A stretch of DNA of 64,000 nt, taken from contig BDSL01000076.1 of assembly GCA_003116995.1 (NCBI GenBank), positions 372,001-436,000 on the forward strand, given 5' to 3'. How positions within the stretch are numbered: the stretch's first letter is position 1; every line of letters starts with the position of its first letter. Source of the DNA: Yamagishiella unicocca (Eukaryota > Chlorophyta > Chlorophyceae > Chlamydomonadales > Volvocaceae). Below the pieces are notes generated by a model. It made no database searches. It was not told where the DNA came from and worked only from the letters and a program-made list of their open reading frames with translations. This document shows positions 13,045 through 24,484 of this stretch, one piece after another. A program made the position numbers and the translations under genes.

Positions 13045-15047
13045 CGTGGCCGCCTCCACCTCATCCCGCAAAGTCATGTAGCGCTGCTGCTCCTCAGCCA
13101 CACGGATCCACTCGCCACCTGGTTAGGCAACAGTCCCATGGATGCAGTTGACGGCGGCAGCAGTTAGCACGGGACAGCAGGTGCCAGGCTAGGCAGCCTA
13201 GGCATGTTCTTACCAAGGGCCCTTCCTCGATCACCGGGAAGCAGCGGGTTGGTGAAAACCACGGCCTCTGACACAGGTCACCGCAACGCACCCAATCGGC
13301 ACCTTGTTGCTCAAGCATGCATCATCCGATTATGCCATGCATGGCACATCCTAACGGCATATCCCGAACCATCATATCCTAGCATTAAAAATCCTGCATT
13401 AAAAATCCTTAGAAAATCAAAGTTGTGCTTCGGCACAAAAGAGACAGAGTTAAGCCCTAACAGAGACCAAATTCTAGCATACCGATTCCTTACGACCCGT
13501 TGACGACGCACCCAGTGTGGCGTATATTGCATAGTCGAAATGGTCCAATCGCGGCACGGGCGCCGTCCGCAGCTTCCCTCGCATCATCCTCACCGCCACC
13601 TTGACCACCATGATGACTCGCCGCCGGGCGTTGTGCACCCGCTGCCTCCACTCAGCAACCAACTGAGGGTCTGGGGGCCCACGGGATCCCACGGGCAGGC
13701 ACGGGGACACGGTGGGGACGGCAAGGGGGACAGGAGCGGGAACGGAGGGGCGCGGAGACTGGGGACAGGTGCGAGGACGATCCTAGGATTAGCTGTCCCG
13801 GCTTAGGTCGCCAGGAGTATGCTTGCAAAACGACACGTAGTTTTGCGCTACCCTTCCTGAGATTGAGAAGCGCGACGACGTATCCGTGGTTTGTAGCTCT
13901 GCAATGCTTGGATCCAATGCACGCAGAACGTCCCCCGATTAGGGAGTCGATTTCGCTGCAGCAGCCCTAGGCGGTGCTAGGGCAACGACGCGCACTACTT
14001 ACGTACCTCGTTTGAGCGCGAGCAGCGTGGGGATGGGCAAGTTCGCCCTACGGGCGGTTTGTGGCCGGAAGGTTCGGTTAGGTAAGGCGGTCAATGTGGT
14101 GCGGCAAAGCCCTACACCCAAGTTCACCCTCTGAACACCGCGCCTCCGCAAATCCACCAGTTTGCACTCCATGCACCTTCCCCTAAAACCCTGACACAAA
14201 TGTTCAAAAGGCACAGCCCCTCTGTCGCCACGCGTTACTCCGCATACCCCCATTTCGTCAATCATGGCCTTATGCGCCTGGACTCACCGACTCGCGACGC
14301 GCTCCTTGTTTCCGCCCTTCCCAGCCTCCATTGGAAACAGGTTAAAAAACTGCTCGAGCTCCGTGCCATGCTTGTGCAGCTCACTCTGCATTGCGAATCG
14401 TAAAACATCGTCGACTGAGCGATGCGATGCGCCCGCTGGGCGTGTCACCCGCCCAGCGTGTTTGAAGTGCCACGTCGTAAAAAATGACGCGATGTGGTTC
14501 GCAAGCGACCTTCGATGAGTGCACGATGAGGTGCAAAAGGTTCCAGACGGTGAGCGCAGCGCAGCAATCGGCCGCTGGCGGGCAGCAATATTGGCCAAGT
14601 CTGTGGTTAGGTAACGCGTGTAGGTACTACGGCAACTTGGAGGACCAAGTCGGCAAGGGAATCTGCGCCGTCGCGCTTGCGCCTGCTTGCGTCGCCAGTT
14701 CTCGACGACTCGCACAACACGCACAGTTGCTCCGCTAGAAACACATTTGGCACACTACCGTGCGAACAATGATTGATATATGACGGGGTTGGCCTAGCTC
14801 GCGGCTTCTTTTGCCCCTTTTGGCCTTGCCGCTCACCTCGAGCAGCGCTAGCTTCTTAGAGAAACTTGCTCCGCGAAGGACTGGTTGACGATCCAGGCCT
14901 GGAAACGCATAAAAGCAGCTTGATGCTTGCCCCTAAATGGCCCTGCGGCCTCCGGTCAGAACTACACCGGTCCTCACCTCCGAGGCCGTCGAGTTCTTTT
15001 GCGATGTCACTGCGCCATTCTTGAAGAACATATTCTTCCCAATTCAC
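13045..15047 (-). CDS. Unrecognised exons at the 5' part of the minus-strand gene
   Basis: Exons with good splice sites: 15047-14978 (VNWEEYVLQEWRSDIAKELD), 14391-14288 (possible start codon at 14391, MQSELHKHGTELEQFFNLFP), 14047-14007 (ANLPIPTLLALKR), 13662-13512 (LVAEWRQRVHNARRRVIMVV then VPRLDHFDYAIYATLG) and 13118-13045 (EWIRVAEEQQRYMTLRDEVE). The sequence is charged and helical with normal amino-acid composition, unlike random frames. I recognise no domain. It may be the N-terminal part of the gene that ends at 2336, or a separate gene; the ATG at 14391 is only a candidate start because a convincing exon lies upstream of it. Confidence 0.4.
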
Positions 15048-15788
15048 CTGCCTAGCAAGGAATATCGAAGGGGTGTTGCCCATGATAAACTGGTTTCGTG
15101 TCCAGTTAAGTTGGATTCAAACGTTTATGGCATTCGTTTGCGCCATTTCCTTGTAAACGTTGTAGATTATAAAAAATGCTACATATATCATCGCAGCTTT
15201 TCAACCAGCTACAACGGATGGCTGCGCGATGTGGCATCCGTACTGGGCAGGGCAACCGATATCTCCGGATGCGCATAAGTATGGGCTGTGACACTACGAC
15301 TTACAAGAAAATAAAATTGCTGATATAAAATATGACGGCAGGTGGGTTACCAGTGAGCCGCACCATAAATTGCCACGTGCGTGCATGGAACGTCGAACGC
15401 TACGAACTGAAATCACCCGGACGGCTCCACGCATGTGACCGTGGTCAGCATGTCGTGCAAACTATCAGACACCCGCGATTTCACCATTTGCGTTTATGGT
15501 GTTAATGGCTGCAGGCCGTGGGGCATGGCCCTGTGTCGCATGGGCAGGTACGTAGCCACCTGCTGCCGTCCCTCGTGCCCTTGGTTCCACCCCATGTCGG
15601 TAGCGACATGTAAGACGAGTGTCTAAGCGGCCGGCAACGACCCTCTCCATCCGCACGCTCACAATGAGCAACATTCGTGCGGCTGCATCATGACGCTCAG
15701 TTGCAGGGCTGCTAGAGATGGCTCCTGACGACTCGACAAAGAGGACAAAGGACTGCTCCCGGGAGGCGCGTGGTACTTTACATGTCAG

Positions 15789-15917
15789 CTCCCATGTGGT
15801 CAAGCTAGTCGTCAACAATTAGTAAAGGGAAAGAATCTAAGGACGCCCACACAGTTCCCACGGGGTCAAGCCAGCCGTCAACAATTATGAAAGAGGAAGA
15901 ATCTAAGGACGGCCAGA
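15789..15917. repeat. Two-copy tandem duplication, about 65-bp unit
   Basis: The block ending gtcaacaattagtaaaggga and aagaatctaaggacgccc is followed directly by a diverged second copy, gtcaacaattatgaaagagg and aagaatctaaggacggcc. Confidence 0.85.
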
Positions 15918-16321
15918 ATCTATGGCGTCAACCACGTCAGCTAGGCAACTTTGTCATCAGCCAAACCCAGGGTATCAGTTACTAAAGGGGGCTACATACA
16001 CGGAGGCATGAAACGGGGTTACGGATCTGCAGCGTCCTTTATGAGTCTATATTGCCCACAGCGCACGCCAATCTACCAGCGGCCACCCTTCACTCCATAC
16101 TGCGCAAAGCTCGTGCTGAAACGGTCACCAGACCGACGCACCGTTCCGCTGGTGCCAGAGGACGAGCAACCGCATTGGTTGCCGTACCCTTGCTTCTCAT
16201 AGCACGTGTGCGCACCACCACAGCAAGACTCCCTCTGCCCTGGGCGAACTCCAGGTGATGGGATCTCGGGCCTTAATCGGTACATTGCTGCCGCGGCAAG
16301 GGCAGTCTTAATGCAATGCCA

Positions 16322-16570
16322 CACACCGGTACGTCCCGGTAACCCCGAATCGTGTCACGTTCATTCCAGCTCATCGTCGGTATCCCTAAATCAATCCGCG
16401 GGATTTCCCAGACACATGCGCCATCTACCATGTGAACAGCAGTCACAAACCGGTACGTCCCAACGCCCTAAGAACCCCGAATCGTGTCACGTTTATTCCA
16501 GCTCATGGCTGGTACCCCTAAATCAATCTGCGAAATTTCCCAGACACATGCGCCATGTACCATATGAACA
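16322..16570. repeat. Two-copy tandem duplication, about 124-bp unit
   Basis: Each unit runs from accggtacgtccc through gaatcgtgtcacgtt, cctaaatcaatc and cccagacacatgcgccat to gaacagcag. The copies differ at scattered positions and by small indels. Confidence 0.9.
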
Positions 16571-17154
16571 GCAGCAGTCAAACGGAGGGGCGCGGCGAAC
16601 ACGTACAAAAATGCGCTAATACCCAACGCTCGGCATGGCGTCGTTGGAAGCAGGAGGTAAGGTATAAATTCCTTCACATACGGCACAACCGAGAGCATGT
16701 GCTCTGGCATGTGCGATGAAGCGGGCCTCCTTCGCATCGGGCGTCCCTCCATGCCCAAACCAAATGTTTGTCCAACAATGAACCGCAACGAACCAACACC
16801 GACGCGAACGTTCATTGCAGGCAGTTAGGTGTGTGCACCGATGAATCTATTAGACAGCGGTCGGACGGAAATAATCTCGCCGGCGACCCACACGTTGAAA
16901 CTAACAGGGTCGTCCAACCCGCAAACTTAAGCCGCACTTCTTGTTGCAACGGGTACAGTGGTACTTAAGCCGTACTGTACGTGAGCAGGTACCTTTCCGG
17001 ACGCCCCACCACGCCAATGCACAGCTCCAAGCGCTCACCCGCTTACAACGAATGTGAACCCTGAGGAACCGGTGATGAAAGCCGCCGCCCGTACGCAGGC
17101 CCCAGATGGAGTCCCTCCGTGCACGGGACCTCCCTCACGGGCCTCCGTCTCCCG

Positions 17155-20005
17155 CTACATCCTGCCCGCGCCTGCAGAATCGTTGCACGCGGCATTCGCT
17201 GCGGCGTACTTTGCCAGCTGCAGCATCACGCTCAGCTCGATGTCCAACACCGACTCCACCTGGCCCCACAGCTCCGTGCCGTCAAGGTTGGCGGTCACCA
17301 CGTCGCTCTCCGGCTGGCCTGTTGTTTCGGAGTATCGGATTGACCGACCATGGTGGGAAGGGAGGCCGTACGGTTGGGCGCCGTGCGGCACTGAATCGTG
17401 TGGCACCGCTGCGGTGGGTCGCACATACGAAGTAGAGGGGAGGCGGAACCCCGGCGGAGGAATCCGGCGCCGCTGCAGCGCGAACCAGATCGCCCTTCGT
17501 CCCCGAAGACGTGCGTAGTCCTTGCCTCTCTGAAACCATGCAAACCCATCTTGCATTCCCCCCGCGCTACATACTTATCTCTTGCTTACATACTTGCCTC
17601 TTGATATACTTGTCCCTTGACACATACTCGGCCAGCAAATACCGAACGGGCATTGATGGAAACTCCAAACGCGACAGCGACACCGACAATAGCGCCTGCC
17701 AAGGTACGGCATCCCAAACCCACCAAGTCGGCCCCCTACTCACTCGCGTCTCGCAGCACCATCACCGACGGGTCCTCCTTGCCCACCCATAGCTCCTGCC
17801 GTACGACAGTCATGGACGACGGCTCTCTGCCGTACAGCAGCATGGCTGAGAATGCGACCCAGTCGAACGGCACACACTTGCCTGCGTGCGGGTATGGATC
17901 GGGATTTTAGGGTTGTAGGGTTTTCGAGTTTTAGGATTTCAGGGATCAGAGTCTTAGGGCGGATCAGAACGAGGGGTCCCCGAGTTTTTGGCAGGTAGGG
18001 TAAGCAGACGAGCGAGTAGGCCACAGAAGTGGCTGTGTGCGTGCAGGACCAGCCGCCGGCCGAGGGGATTACACAATGGCGCAAGGAAACTGTGTCAGTT
18101 ATGGAAGTCTGTGAAGGCTGTCGTGGGTGCGGCATATAGGTCGTCTGATACCACCTACCCTTCAGGTGGGGCATGCTGAACCACGTCTTTCCGATGCGCT
18201 GCAGCAACCCCATCAGCCCCAGCTCCTCCACCACCTCCTCTGCGTCCTGGAATTTGAGCAGCTGGTTGCAAGTGTTGTTCGTCACAAACAACAGCGGCAT
18301 CTCGTGTTCCCTGGCAAGGCGCAGCAGCACGTGGACCGCGTCCGGGTAGTAGATGGCGTTCTTGGTGGCGCGGGGGTCCCTGGAGCACAAGCCGGGAGCC
18401 AAAGGGGGTTGCAAAGGGGCAGCAAAATTAAGGGGGGGTTGAAAAGCCGTGAACCGACAACATAAAAAAATAGGGCTAACTGGATTCTTTTATTAAAGCG
18501 CTGCAAGGCGGAAACGAAGTGGAAATAGCGCGGAATGATGCGCTTGGGCGTCGGAAACTAGGGATATATCACGGCGGAAACTCGGGACAGATCACGGCGG
18601 CGTTGACATTCGGGGGAGATAGAGCGAGGAGACGAGTTGCCAGGCCATCTCGCGGTGCTTTTGCTGCCTCACCTGCCAGGCAGCGGTAGGGTCTGCGGCT
18701 TGACCTCAGCCTGTACCCCGGCCATGATGATGATGGGCAGCCCGGATGCCTTCATCTTGGCGCCCAGTACCTGCGGGACGGGGCAACAGGGACGGTGTCG
18801 ATTGAGGGCGGAGGGGCAGCAAGGGTCTGCACGGGTGAAGCGGTCGTCGAGACGGCGGTGGGTGGGGTCAGAAAACGTGCCGCAGGAACGAGGGAGAGGC
18901 AGGGGCCGTCACGCGTGCTACGAGCAGCGAAGCAAGGGGAGGAGGGAGAGGCAGGGGCCGCCACGCGCGGCCTCGTATACCCGGCCGAGTACCCCACCGA
19001 CCCCGGCCGCACCTTCTCCCCCTCACTCCCCAACAGTTTCACCAGGCCATCGAGGTAGCCCATGGAGCCATTCATGTCCAGGATGATGGAGGTGACCTTT
19101 TCAGGGGGGCGAGAGGGTCAGGTACGGGAGGGGCGGAGCAGGAGGAAACGGAGGGAGGGAGGCGACAGGCGAAGGGTGGCAGCGAGCGCCAGGTTGTACG
19201 TTCTGGGCAGTAAGGCTTCGGGTTCTGGCCCTACACCCTTTCGCATGTCCATGCGGCACCCTAATGAAGCACCGCCCTCTTTCCAGCTTTTTTCCAGCCC
19301 AGTTGCTCGATCCATAAATCCCCTTCCTGGACTGGTTGAGCCCCCACCTTGGGACTGAGGATTTTGTCCGCCAGGGCTTCCAAGCCCATCCAGCCGATGT
19401 CAACTGTACGGCATGGATACGCAGCAGGAACCGGGGGCGGCAATGCAGGAAGCTGCTCACAGCTAGCGCGGCCACAGTGCAGGGTACTGCTGCTTCGGTG
19501 GTAACACCGAGCTGTAGATCTGCCTGCGAGTTCACGTCCGGCGATGTGACCGAACGGGGAGAGATGCCGTCCTCTGCCTCCCTTGCGTGAGCAGGGCTCA
19601 ATGATTCTGCCAAACTGGGTTGGCCCCTCAGCGGCCTCTTCAACACTTCTACTGCCACATTGCAACCTGTCGAATATTGCAGTGCCAGGGATGACCTGCC
19701 AGGTTCACGCTCGCTTTCCGAGCATGACCACGCAACATACCATCCGGATCCAAGTTCGATGCCAGTCCAACGCATTGGTAGTGCACTACCGCGACAATCA
19801 CAAATAAATAATAAAACTACGGGAAATGTGCGGTTCCAAGTACTCGCGTGCCCTCGACACACACCGACACCGCCTCTGCCCCGACGAAGCCCCGCCGCGT
19901 TCCGCCCACGCACCCTTCTTCAGTTCCTTGATGAGCGGGCCGTACATCTCTGGCTCGTTGAACATCATCTTCCAGGGAATGAGGTTGCGCTGGTTGAGCG
20001 GCCCC
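17155..20005 (-). CDS. Nucleoside hydrolase-like protein (partial)
   Basis: Exon chain: 20005-19914 (NQRNLIPWKMMFNEPEMYGP), 19096-19013 (VTSIILDMNGSMGYLDGLVK), 18770-18673 (MKASGLPIIIMAGVQAEVKP), 18379-18159 (NAIYYPDAVHVLLRLAREHE, then MPLLFVTNNTCNQLLKF), 17881-17744 (CVPFDWVAFSAMLLYGREPS) and 17318-17155 (ESDVVTANLDGTELWGQVES, stop TAG). The order of strand motifs matches inosine-uridine nucleoside hydrolases: VTxxxLGPLTNLA, then IVIMGG, then FNIYxDPEAA, then IPLTxVxLDVTxQ, then the C-terminal substrate-loop strand. The N-terminal DxDxxxDD calcium/ribose motif was not found and probably lies in unplaced exons above 20.0 kb; an open stretch GASEEVMGAAGELLRQLC at about 20250-20310 may be one. 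Several usual active-site residues are replaced, so catalysis is doubtful. Confidence 0.5.
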
Positions 20006-21194
20006 CTGGAGAAACACGCGGACAGTGCGGTCAGCATGGGTTCACCGACTAAGGCAGGAATGCACGAGTTGCTGAACACCGACGCAATGGCAAAGACCCA
20101 TCCGCCGTAGGCGCGACGCCGTCGGTGGTAATCCTCGCTAGCCGCCGGGACCCACTTCAAGATGCGCCTTTGCAAAATTGGAGAGGGGAATACTGATGCT
20201 CCCTAGAGGTTTCTTCCCCCGTCCGAACAGCCCAAAGCACCTGACCAGGGAAGCCTGGGGGCAGAGTTGTCGCAGCAGTTCCCCAGCTGCACCCATGACC
20301 TCCTCAGAAGCTCCTGGGTCGTGCCTAGTTGTATCGGTCTCCGCCTTGTCCCGCCAGGCGCGGCGCTCCGGGACCTGGGGTCGTACAACAAGTAAGGATA
20401 GCCACAACCATGATGGGTAAGCGAGTGGGAGAAGATGTATCTCCTCCACCGCCTCACCGCGTTAGGACCCACAAGGCAAGTACGGCAGAAGCGTGGGGCC
20501 GCAGGTCCCGATGCCACAAGATGGGGGACCCGAATGGGGGCAAGCCGCGGGTTACATACAAGGGGCGCATGGGCCGAGTAATGCTTAATGTCGGTTCTTG
20601 TCCTCCACATTACAAGTTTGAACAATCCCGCACGCCGGCACTCAGCTCCCGGCGGCAATAAACCTCCCGAGTAGCACTAGACCGGCACTCAGATCCCAGC
20701 AATCCCCTGGCCGGCACTCAGTTCCCGGCATCCCCATCTCCCAAACTAGCTGCAAAACGGCAATCGGGGCAAACATTCTTCAGTCGACAGATTTTTCACG
20801 TATGTTGCATACAGTGGCCAGTAGTACAACATCAAAGTCGCATCATCTCCGGATATCGCCTCATCGCCGGGGGGCCCCGCCGCAGCCGTGCATGAACCTT
20901 AGCGACCACCTGGAGTGAACTGGAAGATTGCCTTTTGTAACAACTGCGAATAACATTACACCCAGCGACGCATATAGCATACACCATGGGTCCTAAAACC
21001 GCACACACGCCGCCATCGCCGAGCACAACGCAACGCATACTTAACCGTGGGTCCCGAACGCTACCGAACGCACGCGACGGGCTAGTGCCGTCCATCCTAA
21101 TCGTCAGATTGGCCGAACACAATCCCGAAATCGACGGGGCAACTATTTGACTTTGGGTCCCTGTAACCCTGTCCCACTGTCGATTCACTTCCAA

Positions 21195-21240
21195 AGTTGT
21201 AACGGTTACAGTGGGTTCCAGACCAGAGGTAGAACCAGTG
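21195..21240 (-). repeat. Dispersed repeat R1, short inverted fragment
   Basis: gttgtaacggttacagtggg followed by ttccagaccagaggtagaac is the reverse complement of the R1 3' end seen at 35650-35692. Confidence 0.8.
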
Positions 21241-23879
21241 TTTGGCGACGGGTAGTGTTGTGTAGGGTTCATCAAGGACTTCTTGCACGCCTCAGCTTAG
21301 CGGTTCGAACGCTCAAATCGTGCGGAGGGTATCCCACTCCAGGTGAGCAGTGGGGCCGTGGGTGATGATTTGCCGTTCCAAGCCACCCAATTATCTAGCC
21401 AAGGACTTCTAGTATGTGCACAATACCTTGCATTTCTACAGCAGTACACAAAACAGCAGGTTTTGACACTTGCTGTGTGTGTCCTTACCCTCATATATAT
21501 ATAATGGGAATATATAATGGGATTCGAACGAGTCCTGACATTGACGACTGGTCAAGTAAGTCTGGCCGCAGCATGCGCAGCACAGATGGCACCGCGCCAT
21601 GTGGCATTTACCGCCTATGCGGCATTAACCGCCGTCAGAATCAGTCATAGCGACATTGTGTTTAAGCACTGGCTATAAGCCATTCTAATAGTAAAGGAAG
21701 GAAGTGTTCAGTGGGCGCCCCGAGTAAAGGTGGACCTGAAACGCCGGCCGGCGTCGTTTCTCAAGCCGCGTTTATGCTTCGATATGCGCAACAGTCGGCT
21801 TTCCGAAGATGCCTTTCGCGGTGGCAGGCACCCTCCTGGCCCGGGTCCATTTGTACGTCCGTTGATATTACATGTACGGATGCCTAACGGCACCCTGCGG
21901 CCCCGTTTGCGAGTGTGATATGGCTGCTTAACGATATGGCTGCTTTATGAGAGTGTGATAGGGCCACTTAAAGAGCCCCAACGACAGGTATGCTTCCACA
22001 CGACAGCCATTAATTTCATCTTTCCATGGTTCGTTCGCCGTTACCAATCGTGGGCCTTACCGCTATGACATACTGAAGGTCGAAAGTGTGCTTCTGCACG
22101 ATGTGCCCAGCGGTCGCAATTAGGTACCCTGCGCACATGAACCATGGCTCATGGCGTTATTAACATATTTTGCTTAATTTGAGGTGAAGCGACCCCTAGC
22201 GACCCACCGTCAAAGTCACTGGTGTCGCCTGACTGTATATATACGGAGCCTCCGTGAGGCATTGAGCTGTGTTGACGCAGGTCGTACAGCCCCGAAATTT
22301 GACTTCCAACAATACTCGACGGTTGCGTCGTGGGCGCTGATATCGCGTTGCCATGCTGGGTCGTCCCGATACAAGCTAAAGGCGATAACGCATTGACGTT
22401 TGCTGGGCCCGTGCAAAACATCTTAACCTTCACCGTCGTGCGATAGGAAAGCGGAGTGAATAGCGATAGTACACTGGTACCGGGATTCGAAAGTGTCCTT
22501 ATCAATAACCAATGACATGTTACGCTCATTAAATTGTTACAGACAATTTCCTATCTGGCAACGTAAGGACGGGCAACGTAGAGTCACTACAGGTACGGCG
22601 GGAAGCAGAAGTTTAAAATGGTGACGCTTCAGCTCCGGCTATACAACCCAGGAGGAGGTGCAGAATGCGGCGATCCGTGCGACTCATTGTGAGATTTCAG
22701 TAAGGATATTGCCAAATTTGCTGCACCGTCCCCGCAGAATACAAATCCAGGAATTCAAACGTTTGCTTTCCTGGCACATTTCTACCGAAGGGTAGCATTC
22801 TGTACACTTATTAACGTTATTATATTATATAGTTTCCTACCGTATAGTTTCCTACCAAGGGGTGCACCTTCACCATCGTCCGCATCCGAAGTCGGGAAGC
22901 CGTGCGCAGCCGGACTCTTGGTTATTCGACTGCTTCTACCATTATCAACTCCAACATTGCTAGAATATTTCTACCTGCCTTGTTGATGCCATCTTCGCTC
23001 CATGAGCGAACGCTGTCACGGCTGGCCATGTGTGGCGAGGCGGCGCTGCGAAGAAGCCAGGACGCTGGAAGCTTAGGAGCTCGGACAGCGGCTTGGTAAA
23101 GCTAAGTGACCGTCCCCGTACGAGTTTAGGTCTGTCTGGCCGTTCAGTCAGCAAAGGCACGCTTGTATCCCGGACTGGGGAAGCCCTGCTGGTGCAAGCC
23201 GCTAGCTAGCTGCGACTGGCGCGGCGGCGGGGACTCCGGTCATGATGACTGAGGCACTGCAGCACAGTCATAACTGGTGGCTGGGTTGATGCCCAGTCAT
23301 CGCTATGGGACACTGGAGCACTATCTACAAGCACAGCTGTGCGTAATTAGGGGGCACCGGGCATGATGACTGTTGAGGACTTGGGCCGCCATGGCCTCCG
23401 GCTATTTATTTTTAGCGGACCCCAGCGGTGACAGGATCGGTCGGGCGGCCATGGCCATACATGACCGGTGGACTGTCACCAGCCATAAGTACTGGTGGAC
23501 TAAGCCCACGTATGACAGGTGGAGTTCAGCCATACGTTCACTTTCTGACAGTATGAAAAACGGCAACATCATGGATCGATGCAGCATGTAGGATTTCACA
23601 CATGGCTGAAAGAGCTGTGATGCTGGTTCGACATGTAGCCTCCTGGCACGAACGGCATGTGTCGTGCCCGCTTCACATGGCGAGAGGAGGTCCAGATAGA
23701 ACCGCCCACACGTAGACACTGAAAACGCAACCGTTTCGTTCAGATTCGGTCCTCAATCGCTCACAGCAGGTTGGCTACTGTTACTGGCGGCGTGCGTGCG
23801 TGGGCCATGGTGCCGTGCGTCATTTAACAAGTATATGAGCGAACTGGGGCAAAAAATTACACGTTTGTATAATACGGAC

Positions 23880-23949
23880 AGTGTCAGGCGATGCGCCCGA
23901 TGGCTCTACCTTTTAAGGTCTGGAGCCCACTGTAACGATTACAACAACG
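23880..23949 (+). repeat. Dispersed repeat R1, 3'-end fragment
   Basis: gtgtcaggcgatgcgcccga, then tggctctacc, a ggtctggagcccactgtaac block and attacaacaac. Nearly identical to the end of the long copy at 35.4-35.7 kb. Confidence 0.85.
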
Positions 23950-24484
23950 GACGCATGACATGACAGAACTACAGAAGCTTAATTATTGGCGGACGGGCAA
24001 GCACACGGGCTACGTAGCTGCTTCATCAATGAGCTAGATGTCGTTTATGTCGATGCTGTACCTGAGACCTTCGTACCGGCAAAAACTGCATAGCAATCAT
24101 AACAGAGGATATGCGCTTACTTCAGTGTTCTTTCTGGATACCTTGGCTTTTCATGCGTACATCCTGACAGTGGGTTCGGTCGGTGATGATGCATGCATGT
24201 ACATAACTGAAAAACGTATTAGGGAGGAGCCCAATTTAATAACGAACACTACTATTAGGGAAGGAATGTCACTAATAGATAAACAGCAAATACGATGAAT
24301 TGACACATACAAGATGACGAGCTGGATGGCGGTGCGCGCGTGCTTGATTGATGAGGCGTGCCTTGTTCATTGTCATTGATGTACTTAAGGACGCAAATTT
24401 ACCAGCGGTAGATAAGCATGTTGACGCAACCTAACATGTGAACAATGAATCTCCTTTACCGAAAATGGATATGTAGACACATAC

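Larger units (their letters stand above)
15048..17154. other. No gene recognised; two local tandem duplications
   Basis: No exon chain could be built. A 113-codon plus-strand frame at 14937-15278 overlaps the better minus-strand exon and has no recognisable domain. The stretch holds the tandem duplications at 15789-15917 and 16322-16570, described separately. Confidence 0.4.
20006..24484. other. Mostly non-coding stretch with repeat fragments
   Basis: Apart from possible 5' exons of the nucleoside-hydrolase-like gene below about 20.6 kb and unplaced 3' exons of the peptidase gene near 24.4 kb, I see no coding signal. It holds three near-copies of ccggcactcag(n)tccc(c/a)gc at 20635-20735, R1 fragments at 21195-21240 (minus) and 23880-23949 (plus), and duplicated tatagtttcctacc at about 22830-22858. 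Confidence 0.45.

Noticed and set aside
14937..15278. A 113-codon plus-strand frame
   Set aside because: No domain or splice context, and the opposite strand holds a better exon (VNWEEYVLQEWRSDIAKELD) with proper borders.
17740..18414. HAD-type phosphatase, because of the LLFVTNNTCNQ stretch
   Set aside because: HAD IIA proteins have FVTNNS, but no DxDG motif precedes it, and the neighbouring exons fit the nucleoside hydrolase strand order better.
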